Assembly: GCF_042453785.1 (NCBI RefSeq)
Contig: NC_091669.1
Location: 9,374,501 to 9,438,500, forward strand
Direction of reading: 5' to 3'
Source: Malus domestica
Taxonomy: Eukaryota; Streptophyta; Magnoliopsida; Rosales; Rosaceae
Length of the DNA stretch: 64,000 nucleotides
A program made the translations under genes and the position numbers. The notes under the pieces were generated by a model. The model searched no databases and was not told the origin of the DNA. It saw nothing but the letters and a program-made list of their open reading frames with translations. This document shows, piece after piece, positions 34,194 to 49,134 of the stretch; the first letter of the stretch is position 1, and each line of letters starts with the position of its first letter.

Positions 34194-34854
34194 CTTGTGT
34201 AGTTTGCAGCAAAATTTAGAGCTCTCCTTAGTTGACCATTTTGTATTTCCCCCCGCTAACAACAAACAAAATAATAGTTATAATAATTATAGTAGGGCTC
34301 ACATCTACGTTCTTTGTCAAACTTGGCTCCTTAAGCGCGCACACATCTAAATGGACCAAATCCCCACATAAACAATTCATAAAAAACATTACTTGTTAAG
34401 CATCTCTTGTTTTTTGATACAAATGATATCGAAAGTGGAACTTAATAATGCTATTAACCACTAGAACTATAAATCATTTGTATTAAGTACACTCTCTTAA
34501 TTATATAACCAATGGACTATGGGTCTGTTTAGTTTTTTCTTTTACTAAATGTGTTGTCAAGACTCAAGATCATCGTATAATAATATTAACATTTATCCAA
34601 CATAATAACATTATTAGTTTTTTACAATTCTTAATATGAAAGTAACATTAGCAGTTTTTAGTTCTTATTACGCGCTAATGTATATCACAATTGACATTTT
34701 TTAGAAACCAATTCTGTAATTTACTTCAAATATTTTCATAGTTGTTTTAAATATTCAAAGAAATAAACAATAAAAACTGCCCCAATAAGTGGGACTCTTT
34801 CATTTTTTCAGAAAATCTTTAAATTCAATATTTTCATCCGAACATTTTAATCAG

Positions 34855-35010
34855 GAAGTTTTAACGAAAAGCTCGCGGTATTGTTCACTTTAATGAAAAA
34901 TCATATTTTTACACTAAAAAGTCAAACCTGGTACTATTCACTTTACCTTTTATTTTGTCCTTATCGTTAAAACTCAAAGTTTTTAAATCATTTTCATTAA
35001 TTTTCATTTT
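34855..35010. mobile_element. MITE related to the one at 47,450-47,590
   Basis: It contains TTTTAACGAAAAGCTC, then GTTCACTTTAATGAAAAATC, GGTACTATTCACTTTACC and CCTTATCGTTAAAACTCAAA. The same words occur in the opposite orientation in the element at 47,450-47,590. It lies about 150 bp upstream of the AACT TATA box. Confidence 0.6.
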
Positions 35011-35167
35011 AATCAAAGGGCATTTTTGATAGCTACACATCAAGTAAAAGACAAAAGGGGAAACAAAATTAAAAAATGATTAAAGTGGCCCTTCATTCTT
35101 CAGGGGTATTTTGGTAATTCCACATCCAAATTCATGTGCTCGGCAGCTCGTGAGCTCTCCCCCCTAC

Positions 35168-35176
35168 TATATAATA
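35168..35176 (+). promoter_or_regulatory. Probable TATA box of AACT
   Basis: TATATAATA lies about 100 bp before the first exon's donor (35,275). The region between holds a CT-rich leader, as plant 5' UTRs often do. Confidence 0.5.
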
Positions 35177-36196
35177 ACAGCAGCCGTGCTTTTGCATTTG
35201 CAGCAGATCAGCACCAATTCAGAGACTTGCAAGTCAGTCTTCTTCTTCCTCCCACCGACTTCCCGAACCCAAAAGGTAACAATTTGCTGCTCTCTCTGGT
35301 TCTCGATTTTTTCTCTGATCGCAGCTCACCACTCGCTCCATTCATCCGTGCGATCGTTCTTAACGCTGCTTTGTTTTTCTTAGCATTTGCATCGTTGGAT
35401 TGATTAGGATCTGTGATTTTGTCGATAATTTTGAAGAACTGTGATGATATTTTGTGCATGCTTTGTTTGTTTGCTGATGATAGATCTAGCTCTGGTCGAA
35501 AAATCACGCACTTACTGTTTGGTTCCAGAGGAAAAAGAAAGAACTTGGCATTGGTTATAGTGTTGTGGAATTGAATTGGGTGGCTGGTTTTTTCTATGAT
35601 TTTCCAGAATGTTTCATACTAACACTATGTTTGGAGTAGGGAAATAAACTTAGAATTTGGACAAAAGTCAGAATTTATTAGTTGACATGCATGATGCATC
35701 AATTCCCTTGTTTGGATTAATAACATAGAAATTTAGAATTTCTGCATGGAAAAAAAAACGTGGAATTTGGGTCCTCAAATTCCCAAATTTCGTCATTTCT
35801 ATTTCCGTTGTTTTGGAATGCCTTATGTAAATGAATTATATATATATATATATTAATACCCTTGTTTCAATAGCCAGAACAAATTACTTATTTTAAGTGG
35901 TACATGGAACATTGCTCTTTTACTTTCTGGAATTACCGTTTGATTGTTGGGGAATTTATGAGAACAATAATGATTAGAATAAGTTTATGTAAAAAGAAAA
36001 TAACAAGCAAAGCCGTTTGTTATTTTTTGTCAGTTTTCCCTCTAAATTTTGAACATTTAATGGTTTATTTCGATCCTTCATTTTGTTATACGTGTACTTC
36101 AACATGGAACTCTGTCATGTATTCTATTTTGTTGCTCATTTTGATTCACTAACTGAGTACCATGTAATTATTGCAGATTTCCATTTGCTTGTAACA

Positions 36197-39148
<2,952 letters not shown>

Positions 39149-39445
39149 GCTAGTTTCAAGTCACTAACTGGTAATATTGGCGCGTCTCATGTCATTTTTT
39201 CTGATACTTGATGGATATCTTCTAAATGTGAGTTAGCTTATCAGTTTACATGACTCGTGTTTCAGTCCAGAATCGCTGAGGTCAAACCTTCTTCGTGTGA
39301 GAGATGAAACCGCCACAAGCAAAGTTCCCGGTTGTGCAATTTATTCTGCTTTTGTACTTGATTTGCTTCCCCAATAAATTACAAATGTATTTAGATTTTA
39401 GAAGAAGTATATTTCCAATACAGTTCGGTTTCACCATCCCTCCCT

Positions 39446-39519
<74 letters not shown>

Positions 39520-40770
39520 TGCTGTACATGTTTTGGGTTGGATGCGTGGTACCGAGCAATGATGTGGAGCTAATGGCCTGTACTAAATTGTACAAGTAAT
39601 TCAGCGCTTATGATATGAGAGGATGATGAGTTTATACTTTATTGTCTAACAATGATAATCAATTTACGCATTTTGTTATACGTGAATTGGTTATACAGTT
39701 ATACTACACATAATCCTGAACTATACTATATAAGGATCCTCATCGGATCATTTTCTTAAGAATTCTGAGGATTTCGTGATCGCGATCATTCATCGTATAT
39801 CTTACATAAATACGTAATGAGTTTGATTCTTAATTTTGATGGACCGTTGCTGTGACGTAGTTGATGAATGATCAGATCATGAAAATAGTCCTGTAAATAT
39901 TCGGGTAAAATCTTTAAATTTTATTTTCACAACTGTTAAGACGTTCAACTGAAGAGATTTTTCGATGTGATCAGTATATGGAATGGTGCATCACGTGTCA
40001 TTATACAAATAGTTGGATATATGTGCTAAAATGTTAATAACTTAAAAAATAAAAAATTTTACCATTTTAATTAAAACACATGGTATACCATTTATATTTT
40101 CATTACAATTAAAAATATTTCTATCGAGGAAAGGTATACTGTATACACACAATACGAGATGGAGTCAAATTTAATATCGTGGGGAAACAGACAAAAGCTG
40201 TATGGGATGCATAGCTGGAAGCACCACACACCATCCAATCTAATTGGTTCTTCAAACAGTCGGCCCCTATTCGTCAAAGAGATTTTTCAGTGTTCCCGTC
40301 ACATGAAGTGGTACATCAAATGTCTTATATAAATGGTGGGTTATGTGTGTTAAAAGGTTAATAACTTAAAAATTAAAAGTTTCCATCACTTGCATAAAAA
40401 TATATTATGTACTATCCGTATTCCCGCCACAACTAAAATTTTTTCCTATTCGTCCCATCCTGCTCAGAGATTTTTAGTGTGCAAGAACTGGTTTCTAATA
40501 CAATTGAATTGGTTGGAAATTTAAGAAAAAATTTCAACTTGTGACACTTATAATTTATTTAAAAATATTTTTAAAATGACTGAAAGTATTTTTATAAAAT
40601 TGATTTTAGATTCTAGAAACATTTTAATTATTTAAAAAAAACATTAAATCTGTACTTCTTGAAATAAGCATATTAATAACTTTTCTACGACTCACTTAAA
40701 TATTTATTAAAAATTAATTTCAAAAATATTTTTTCAAAAACACTTTCAATTGTTTTAATAACACTTCAAA
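39149..40770. other. AACT 3' region and intergenic DNA
   Basis: No gene. It holds the CT/CA microsatellite (39,452-39,519) in the likely 3' UTR and a diverged GGATC foldback (39,735-39,895). An AT-rich unit seen at about 39,960-40,115 recurs at 40,280-40,440, sharing AAATGTTAATAACTTAAAAA-type and ATCA[CA][GA]TGTC words. Confidence 0.6.
39452..39519. repeat. Compound (TC)n(CA)n microsatellite
   Basis: About 23 TC repeats followed by about 11 CA repeats, after a TCCC run. It is about 300 bp past the AACT stop codon. Confidence 0.95.
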
Positions 40771-40894
40771 TGAGCTTTAGTTGTTTTAATAACACTTCAA
40801 ATGAGCTTTGTGTATCAAACCGTGATTCCAACCCACTAAAAAAATTTCGTCATCGGACCCACCTCACACACACCAGTACACAAACCCACGCCGC

Positions 40895-40930
40895 GCCCTC
40901 TTCTCTCTCTCTCTCTCTCTCTCTTCCTTC
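40895..40930. repeat. (CT)n tract in the NOI-gene leader
   Basis: A short CT run about 150 bp upstream of the NOI ATG. Such tracts are frequent in plant 5' UTRs. Confidence 0.7.
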
Positions 40931-41075
40931 CATTGAACCTCACCTGGAAAAAGCAGACTCGTCAATTCATCATCTCAAATCCCTTCAATACTCGGACCAC
41001 CTCAAATCCCTACAACCAGAGAAAATCAGTCGCCGATTTTTGTCGTTACTCTCACAAATCTCAGAGCAGAAAGTC

Positions 41076-43062
41076 ATGGGGGTAAGCAAAGTGGTCGACT
41101 TTTTTGTCCTCTAATTCATGAATTGAATTTGCATCGGTGTATGTATATGGTTCCGTGTTTGATCTGAGACTCTTGAGTTCCTGTGGAGCGATTCCTTCCC
41201 TTTTTCAGCTTGCTGGAGTTGTTGGAATTTACCATATTGTCCCCCCTCCGATGCTTTCTACTTCCTCTTCATCCTTTTGGTTTCTAACTGTTAAGCAGAA
41301 GCTTGTTCTGTATGAATATGATGTATCTAGCTGGTGTTTGCTATCTGGGGTCACGTTTGCTTTCTGGGTTTTTATATGTTTTAATATTTATTGATAAAGT
41401 TTGTATTTTTAGCTTCTTGTTTGTTTTATACCAAACCGACTTTGAGTATTTGAGAATCAAATTGGATGTTGTATGTGTTTGTGTATGTGTGTAGATTCGG
41501 CTTAGACCGATAAGCAGCGTATCCGATTGCTTCCTTGTGTGCGAAACTTTCTCTGTGTCTGTTGTGCTGAATGGTTAAGTGTTGCAGTTTAGTGGATTAA
41601 TGGGTTACTCAATGGTTTGAAACATACAATGGGTTCTTACTTGAGCGTGAGCCTAGCTCAATGGGTAAGGTTGTTCTGTTGCTTCATGGATGTTGCAGGT
41701 CTTTTTCGCCAAACGGGCGCCCAGCAAGTAGGGGTGATGCGGCGAGGCTGCGTATATCTAACCTCCTCAGACCACAGAATGGTCGGAGTTTGGTGCACTT
41801 GACTGTTCTGTACTTTACTTATTTGGTTTTAGTGTAAACCAATCTGATACTTGTTGGACTTTAGAAAAAAGAACATTTCTTTGTGTTCCCTTTAGGCATG
41901 TATAAAGTTGATAGCAGATATCTTACAAGATTGTCGAATTTCAAACCTCTTCTTCTTTTTGGAATACCTTCATATTGAAGAGTAATTACAGGCATCGGCG
42001 TTTGTAAACCAATGCATTAATACATATTACTTTCTATATCATGGTGTTGTATTCTCATGCATTAGGATTAAGGTAACAGTAGTATGATTAGCTGTTTTTT
42101 TTTACTGATGTGTGGGAGCAAACCTTCACCTCAGTCTTAATCATCTTCGTTACGTGGATATTGTTTGTCTCCATAATTTCATGCAAGCACATCTGAAACA
42201 TTGAACTTTGCACACAATTGTGTTATTTATATATCTCAATTCAGTACGCATAGACTTTGGATGATTGACTCCCTTTATCAAAAATATGTAAATCTACAGG
42301 AAAAGGGTGTACCGCTGCCAAAATTTGGTGAATGGGATGTCAATGATCCAGCATCAGCTGAGGGATTCACTGTAATCTTCAACAAGGCTAGGACTGAGAA
42401 GCAGACAGGTGGTAGACCTGACTCACCATCAAAGGAGGACCACGCATATAAGCAAGGAGCAGTTCTTGGAAAGCCTCCATCTGTAAGTTGGACTCATTGG
42501 CCTTATAGTTCTCCGTGGAATACCATTATCTCTTTTATGCTTGACGCTGTTTGTGTTTACATAGTCATATCTTTTCCTAGAGCATGAATGGTGGTTGAGT
42601 TTGAGAACAGAGAAGATTTAATTGAACCATAACAAGCATTTTATGCACAATACATTGGAATCCTTACATCTTCATCATCACATTTTGCGTGACTATGTTT
42701 GCATATAATCCCTTAATTTCAGAATTAGATTGCTCAAACTCAAACTATTAACTACCCTTTTTTTCCTCCCAGGAAATAGCACACCCATTGATTTTATAAA
42801 CGTATCTGTTTCATATTTTATCTTTTCGCTTGGTAAAACTCTCATCTGGTTTTGTTAAATGATGTCCAACTAAGCTGGCACCAAAAAAGTAAAAAGAAAG
42901 AGGGAAAAAGAAAAGAATGCTGCCAGTTGATCTTAAGCCACCCTAATGTGATGATGAAAAAGATGATAGCTTGAAAAGTGATACAATGATTGGATTTTTT
43001 ACGTTTTTTTCTGCTTTGATGTGTAGAAAAAATGGTTTTGCTGCTTGCGTTCGGAGTCGTGA
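41076..43062 (+). CDS. NOI / RIN4-like small protein
   Basis: Three coding exons: 41076-41081 (ATGGGG only), 42300-42482 and 43027-43062, giving 74 aa. The protein begins MGEKGVPLPKFGEWDVNDPA and continues with the NOI signature (SAEGFTVIFNKARTEK). It ends KKWFCCLRSES, where the adjacent Cys pair is a likely acylation site for membrane attachment, as in RIN4. NOI proteins are small plasma-membrane-linked proteins related to the AvrRpt2-cleaved repeats of RIN4. The PxFGxW core (PKFGEWD), which in RIN4 is the AvrRpt2 cleavage site, is present. The first intron (1,218 bp) contains a SINE-like sequence. The ATG follows a good context, and the phase (0,0) works throughout. Immune function is inferred from the family only. 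Confidence 0.88.
41640..41803 (+). mobile_element. tRNA-derived SINE, Au-like, diverged
   Basis: GAGCCTAGCTCAATGGGTAA looks like a Pol III A box, and TTGCAGGTCTTTTTCGCC is a weak B-box remnant. It is followed by GGCTGCGTATATCTAACCTC, CAGACC and GGTGCACTTG, an order I associate with plant Au-type SINEs. It lies in intron 1 of the NOI gene on the same strand. No target duplication was found, so the ends are approximate. Confidence 0.5.
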
Positions 43063-44440
43063 GGAGGTACCAACCATGTCATAAATTTTACAGAAGATAC
43101 TACTACGTATTTATGCCCCCCACGACGATGTATATTCCAGAAGACTGGAGCTGTGTTCAGAAGCCATGATTGGTCCCTCTGGAATCTGTTGTCTGTCGTT
43201 TTGAACATTGGTAGAAATTGTGGGCTTATTTTGGGAGACGAATGATTGAAAAATGATACTGTTTTACGTTTATGCATACTGGTGAACTATGATTGCATGC
43301 AGCCTCCTTTTCTTGAATCAATGCTTGATGCTGAGTTAATCGTGACTGTTTCTTTCCTGTTCTCGGTTCGATTTGAGTTTCTATGTCGTGTAACCGCGTA
43401 TTTGTGCGCTGTGAAGCTTTGTATTTTCTCGTCAGTCTTTTTCCCCCTCGAAATCTCCCTCTGGGAAGTTCCAAGCTTTTACGACTCCATTCATTTGCAA
43501 TTTTGCACGAAAATTGCTCCTCTCAGCAATTCGGTGATCGATTTGGTTGTAGATGAAATTCAAAATCTGCAGTATTTCCAATGGATGCACCACAAAGCCA
43601 TTGAGGAAGCCTCAACGGACTGATGCAACAGAACCTAATCTTCCAGCTCCCTCTCAAAAAGCACAGAGGGCCTGTTTTGGGGAAAAGGATCCTCTGGGAA
43701 TCCTAGGCATCCCGTGATCGTAATGTACGATGAACGATCACAATCACGGGATTCCTAGGATCCCCAATAAAAGGATCCGGCGAGGATCATTTTCCTTGTT
43801 TTTGGTGCTTCTACAACGGCTAAAAGAGTGTTTGGACAACTAAAGCACTTTGGATAATGTTTGATACAAAACATACAAGATCTTTCTGAGAAGCAACTCC
43901 TTCAAGAAGCACTTCCAATTAGGTTTTTAATAATTATTCCGGCGTGATTCTAATGCGAATCCCCAACAGCACACTGTTTCGATCTACACTGATTTTCAAG
44001 ATCCGAGCTATCAATCATTCCGGCATCTCTCCGGAAGATGATTTCTATTTTTTTATCCAATACTTTAGTTTGCACCCAATAGAACACGGACATGAGTCAA
44101 TACCATTACTAAAAGTGTTTCTAGCAAAATCGCATTTAAGCAGAAGTATTTCCTACAAAAGCAATCCCGTACGGGCTCAAACTAACAGCCAAAAAACTGC
44201 TTCAAGTACTAACAGCAAAGTGTCTTTACCAACTCCAATCAAACATGTCAGCTAAATCTACCATTGTGCAAGGCAACTCAAATTGTCCAACAATAAGCAA
44301 AAATACACATCTTCAAAATATTAAAGCCGAAGCCAATGGTACATTTTTCTGTTTTGTAACATTTCAGTATCTAAATATTCTTTCCATTTTCTAACATTAC
44401 AACCAGTAAATACCCGAAAACAAGTTCGCAACTGACTAAT
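43063..44440. other. Convergent 3' regions of NOI and p24 genes
   Basis: No supported gene. The open frame at 43,246-43,623 has no recognisable domain and overlaps the likely NOI 3' UTR. A GGATC foldback lies at 43,684-43,790. Confidence 0.55.
43684..43790. mobile_element. Foldback MITE, GGATC-rich, copy 3
   Basis: It contains GGATCC, then GGGAATCCTAGGCATCCCGT, GATCGT and the inverted partner ACGGGATTCCTAGGATCCCC-like arm, forming an almost perfect hairpin. It shares TCGT..TGTACGATGAAC with the copy at 33,736. It is shorter and more compact than that copy. Confidence 0.55.
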
Positions 44441-45889
44441 CTAAACTCTAGAAGATCCAAGCTTGCGTTCAAACAAACGTTTCAGAAGAAAAACTTGGAG
44501 GCAGCTAGCTCCAATAAGCGCTGCCGATTCTATCAATGCCTTGTGTGTTGCTCTGCGGCTCATTCCTTCATTCACTGCACGAAAATCAAAGATTCGGGGA
44601 CCTTAGCTTCGTGTGCCCGTATGTGACATGCAGATGCAAGTGCAAAATCATGTACTTCTTGAAGTACTATAGTTTATGCATAAGAGATTAAAACTACACA
44701 GAATAATAAATACCTATTGCTTGGCGGTCAGTCTCAGCTTCTAACCAATGTTGTTCGAATTGGATGTTATAGAGGGCTTCCTCCAACTTTTGAATCTGCT
44801 CCAGCAAGGGTGTGAAATGCTCTGCATACATTCAAATAACATTCCGTGACCATTATTCCAATATAAAGAAGACTCACCTAGAAGGAAAAAAAGGCGGCGG
44901 AACTTGAATAACAGTAAAGTGGCCTCTCACCGTCTTTAGCATGCTGGTCATGGTATGTGAAGTGAGCAGCATGTACATCGAAGTCAATGGTTTCGTGGTA
45001 AGGAGACTTGTTCGTGAAGCAGAACTGGTGAACACCTTGGTTCTGAACCACTAGCTCATACTTCTCGCTCGTCTTGCCGCGTATGTCATGAATTTGTTCA
45101 CCACCAGGTCCCTTTATCTGACATCGGCAACATAGTTCAAAAGTATAGGAAAGATTTTAGAAACAGGAACCACTATCATCATTATCGAACAAAAAGCAGC
45201 GTCCTAATCGAAAAACCAATTGGGGGATGATCTTAAATTCCTAAACTAGCAATTGGGACTCAAAGTACCAAGTTACCAACAATAACAACATTATATTCCC
45301 TCTCCCGCTCTATTCATCTCTTCTTTTCTGATACAATCGATATCGGGGGAGTAGAACCGAACGCAGGACATCAATGCAGGCTAAACCATAAACGATCTCA
45401 ACCGATTGAGCCACAAGTCCCGCTCTATCTCCCGGCTTACGACGGCAACAGATAATTCTACCCTCTTAACGAATGCAATCATAAACAAAAATCCACAATC
45501 TTTATCTTCTATCAAAATTCAACTTGCCAAGGCAGAAAAAGTAACACAAATCAGCAGAAACCATCGAACTTTCTCCACAACAAGATCAAACAGACGAAAG
45601 TATGACAAAATCACACAATTGGGAAAAACAAACAAATATGAAACATCATAGTATCATTCATTCATACCACGAGATCAACGCCGTCTTCGGTGTAATGCCA
45701 AGTCGAATCTACCTTGATTACCACAAAAGAGACATGGATGGTGTCTCCCATGTACTTTGCATCATGGGAGAAGCACTCTTCCCTGTCAATCACGAACCTT
45801 AACCCTAACGACCCTTCCAACTGGCACAAAACCAGAAAACCCACCAGCACCAAACTCAGCGCTACGTGTCCCCCGCACCAGAACTCCAT
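44441..45889 (-). CDS. Transmembrane emp24 domain protein, p24 beta subfamily
   Basis: Four exons on the minus strand: 45889-45668, 45117-44931, 44821-44714 and 44574-44441. They join in frame to 216 aa. A signal peptide is visible (MEFWCGGHVALSLVLVGFLV...). A GOLD domain starts at about residue 30 (RFVIDREECFSHDAKYMGDT) with its two Cys (the second at QFCFTNKSPYHETID). A coiled-coil region follows (HFTPLLEQIQKLEEALYNIQ), then a membrane span (ALIESAALIGASCLQVFLL) and a short tail (KRLFERKLGSSRV). p24 proteins cycle between ER and Golgi and recruit cargo and COP coats. Plants have p24 beta and delta groups, and this reads as beta. A 5' leader intron is likely (46,027-45,898). Intron 1 contains a SINE-like sequence. 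Confidence 0.92.
45325..45425 (-). mobile_element. tRNA-like SINE head in intron 1 of the p24 gene
   Basis: Read on the minus strand: GGGACTTGTGGCTCAATCGG, TTGAGATCG, then GCGTTCGGTTCTACTCCC and GATATCGATTGTATC. The first part has an A-box-like TGGCTCAATCGG and the second a B-box-like GGTTCTAC. Spacing is close to that of tRNA. The 3' end of the element is not clear. Confidence 0.45.
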
Positions 45890-46170
45890 CTTCTTCCCTG
45901 CAAATCCATCAATTTTTCAGCACACAAAGTCAAACAATCGCCCAGTTTTTTTAGCCACAAATATTCGTTACCCAGATAGATATTTAGAGATGCAAAAACA
46001 CAGATCGGGAAGAACACGAAAAATTACCTCGGAAACTGCTTCTGGTTTTCGTATTTGGCAGAGGTTTCAAGTTTGGGATTTTCGGATGAACTGGGATTTG
46101 AAAAGTGCCCAACTCGAACTTGGGCTGTCTGACAACGGCAGTTCTGGTTGGACAAGCATAAAAGGACAAT
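45890..46170 (-). other. Leader and promoter-proximal region of the p24 gene
   Basis: On the minus strand a donor (GAG|GTAATTTTTC, 46,028/46,027) and acceptor (TTTGCAG, ending 45,898) predict a 130-bp leader intron just upstream of the ATG at 45,889. The forward frame 45,714-46,226 is antisense and has no domain. Confidence 0.5.
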
Positions 46171-46329
46171 CAACGATGTCGTTTTGTTTTTTGTTTTTGG
46201 GCTTAAGCCACGTGGCCGGGGTGTGATTCAATAGCTTTACCAGTGGCCAATGGGAACGCTCCACGTTGGATGATGCTTTCCAGGTGGAAAAAAGCGAATT
46301 TCGCTTGCGTGGTCCGTGATGTCAAAAAC

Positions 46330-47120
46330 CCCCAAAAATCTTTTTTTATTTTTTTATTTTCGTAGTATGAATTTAGTGATAGAAGAAAGAGAGAGACCAG
46401 TCAAAGAGAAGCGAAGGGCTTGAGGAAGTCGTTTGTGAATTTTTTTATTTATTTATAGTAATATGAAGAGAAAAACTTGTTCTTTAAGTAATACAAATTG
46501 TATATGAAAAGATCTAAATCTCATACGATTCCTATATATAATCTATTAAGAATTAAACAATCATATTTCTAATTAAATTAGAATTGCAACATTTATTTAT
46601 TTCTTTTTATTATAAATTTTATTTATTTGTAGGTAAGTTAGTGTTATGATTGTCGCCCTTTTTTCCCTTTACTTCACATTTTCCTTTTTAAATAATTAAA
46701 ACATAAAAATTATAGGTAAGAACTATCGTAACTTTTTATCATTGCATTACACTTTTGGTATGACGTACCAACCCGTGTTTTAAGTACATTAAAAAATCTC
46801 TCCTGATCCTCGAAGCATGTGCACCAACATCAACTAATACAACATATTTGTGCATGTGTGTGTGTACATTTAGTGCTCGGGACGTCGTTTTGATCTTATA
46901 ATCACAGCAAAAGCATCACATTGAAAACTGAATATAGTTTCTCTAATCAGATTCAAATGTTAAGTACATCCATGTACCTTCGATGATTCAGCCCAGATAT
47001 CTAAACGGGAGTTCAGAGATGCCTCATTTGTTTCCCACATTTACATTTGCGTGCGGTCAGAGTGCATATCCTTCGTTAGCACCTACGTGCAGCGTAACCA
47101 AAAGCATTCACACGGAACTA
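46330..47120. other. Intergenic, no gene seen
   Basis: AT-rich. It holds TTTTTTTATTTTTTTATTTT, a TGTGTGTGTACAT word and nothing with coding character. Confidence 0.55.
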
Positions 47121-47620
47121 AGGCCTGATTTGGTACTAAGATAATTCTGAAAAAAGCTAGTATCAAAAAAAGCTGGGAGCTATTTTGTGTTTGGTAAACA
47201 TTCAGCTTCAGCTTTTTTTCATAGTTTTGGATGAAAAAAACCAAAAACAAGAAGCTGCAAAACCCAGCTTTGAAAAACCGGTTTTTTTTCACATCTGTTT
47301 TACACAAAAGTTTACCAAACACTATAATACTTCTTTTTTTTTCTTTTTCAAAAGCATTTTTACAAAAAAGTTTACCAAACACTCTGCTGTTTTATTTCAT
47401 TCTTACAGCACAGCAGAATCAGCATTTTTTTAAAGAAAACTAATGAAAAGGGCTTGAAAACTTTGAGTTTTAATGATAAGGACAAAATAAAGGGTAAAAT
47501 GAATAGTACCAGGATTGACTTTTTAGTGTAAAAATGTGGTTTTTCGTTAAAGTGAACAGTACCAGGTGCTTTTCGTTAAAGTTCCCTTTTTTTAAAGCAC
47601 AACAATACCAAACCAGACCT
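47121..47620. mobile_element. TIR element, 500 bp, with a second MITE nested inside
   Basis: The ends AGGCCTGATTTGGTA and TACCAAACCAGACCT are inverted repeats (13 of 15). A CAAAAAAGCTGGGAGCT region and a TTTACCAAACACT motif lie between them. Inside, at about 47,450-47,590, sits a MITE matching that at 34,855-35,010 in reverse. No transposase is present. The right end is 21 bp from the stop codon of the SAWADEE pseudogene. Confidence 0.6.
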
Positions 47621-47641
47621 AAGCTTTAAAGTTCGTCATCC

Positions 47642-49134
47642 CTACAGCGGATCAGATGGCTGCAAAATCCTTCCCTCTTCAATAACTAACCTCTGGTGAA
47701 GCATACATTGATGCTCGGCAAATTGCTTAAACAAATCATGTAGCTGCTTGGCTTGCTCGTACTCTTTCGTCCCAGAAACGACAACCTTCAATTCGTTGCA
47801 AGTTCCGGCTTTGCTCTGTGATACTCTCTGCAGAGTCAATAAGAATGGTGCTTTTAGAGGAAACTCGGTGCTTTTATACTAGTTGTTTTGTATTCTATCG
47901 GGTTTTGGCATGCTTCTCCCACTTTCTCCGAATGGTGTGTAACATGAGGTTCCGTTATGAAACGATTTAACCGTCATGATACACGGAATTATGTGTTTTG
48001 ATGCAGATACAGTTGATGATTCCAATCAATGGTTAGTCAATAAAACAGTCTAGCTATTGGGGGCGCAGCGTCATTCTATGGAACAAATCACGGGATATAC
48101 TCTTAACACAGAGAATGACATTTCACCGTTATAATCGTTACTTACAAACACAAGAAGAATTATAGGAAACTGACCTGAGATGTAAACGCGAAGGTTTCAG
48201 TCAATGCTTTCAGCGAGTCGTGTAGCGGTAATTTTTCAGTCATGAACCAAGGCCTGCGGAGAAATACTAAATGATTAAAATTTTAGCTTAGATATCTAAT
48301 TACTAAATTTGAACGAACACCATTTTAAGACAAGTTTGCGTGATTTATAATTATTGGAAAGAGACACTTACACTATTGGCGTGTTTACGTAACGGTAATG
48401 AAAATAGGATGAATTGAATTGAGGAGTTGGAATGAGGAGAAGTCAGAATCGGATTCCGGTTGAAGTTGTTTACTAATGTTCTGGAATCAGAATAGAATTT
48501 CATAAAGCTGTTTACTAATTCAGCAGAATCGGAATACAAACCTGTATGATTACTAAAATGTCCTTATCCCAAATCAAATATTTTATATACTTTAATGGGT
48601 TTATAAAGAATAGTCTTGGAAATAGGAAAAGTAAGTGAAGATATAAAGGGAACAAAAGTATCATTCCGATAACCCAAACAATCAGGAATTGGATTACCAT
48701 CTATATCTAGGGAATCCAATTCCACCAACACAAGGAATTGAATTCCAAAATTTGTGTGGGCCCCACTGCTTTTTTGATTCTTCTATGTTTAGTAAACACC
48801 GGAATACTCCGTAATTGGAATTCAATTCCACATTCTCATTTCAATTACGGATATGTAAACACGCCATACCTTCCTCCCGAGGAAACGATGATGTGATCTG
48901 GATTCTCCAAAAACGCCAATAACTTGTCAAAGTTCCGTTTGCTGTGCAACAGAATAGCTGCTCGTGCATACATCTCTAACAACTTAATTGGCGAAACAAA
49001 TGCTTGACATGAGATTGAAAGTGGTTGATGGATAAACTCCATAATTGTTGATGGCTATAACTCCTCAAGATTGTCCATGACGATCATATGGGGCGCCCCT
49101 CCGACATCTACGTCATGTTCTCTTCGTTCAGATT
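47642..49134 (-). pseudogene. Truncated paralog of the SAWADEE-like gene
   Basis: Three exons match the last three of the gene at 54,387-59,908: 49134-48870 (265 bp; 18 shorter than the parent's 283), 48253-48175 (79 bp, same length) and 47827-47642. Splice sites and phases agree. Shared residues include EFIHQPLSISCQAFVSP, DHIIVSSGGR, PWFMTEK and CNELKVVVSGTKEY. A TAG at 49,057-49,055 lies in frame in the first of these exons. No SAWADEE-coding exons are seen upstream (49,135-51,000). The intron after the first exon holds a 488-bp MITE starting five bases from the donor. An ATG after the stop (49,042) could still open a short protein. Confidence 0.8.
48378..48865. mobile_element. MITE inside an intron of the SAWADEE pseudogene
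   Basis: 488 bp with inverted ends GGCGTGTTTAC...GTAAACACGCC, which extend imperfectly for another ~15 bp (GTAACGG against CCGTAATTG in reverse). The interior is rich in GGAATTG and GAATTCC words. No clean target duplication is visible (flanks CTATT and ATACC), so the superfamily is left open. Confidence 0.7.

Larger units (their letters stand above)
32626..35160. other. Intergenic region upstream of AACT, no gene seen
   Basis: AT-rich, with only short frames lacking protein character. It holds three MITE-like elements (about 33,736-33,890, 34,009-34,193 and 34,855-35,010), described separately. The rest shows nothing I recognise. Confidence 0.6.

Noticed and set aside
39304..39573. 89-codon frame across the CT/CA microsatellite
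   Set aside because: Mostly Ser-Leu and Thr-His repeats from the microsatellite; it lies in the AACT 3' UTR.
43246..43623. 125-codon plus-strand frame after the NOI gene
   Set aside because: No recognisable domain and no splice or promoter context; probably within the NOI 3' UTR. Kept as non-coding, though RNA-seq could change this.
45714..46226. 170-codon plus-strand frame over the p24 promoter
   Set aside because: It is antisense to p24 exon 1 and its leader, with low-complexity content.
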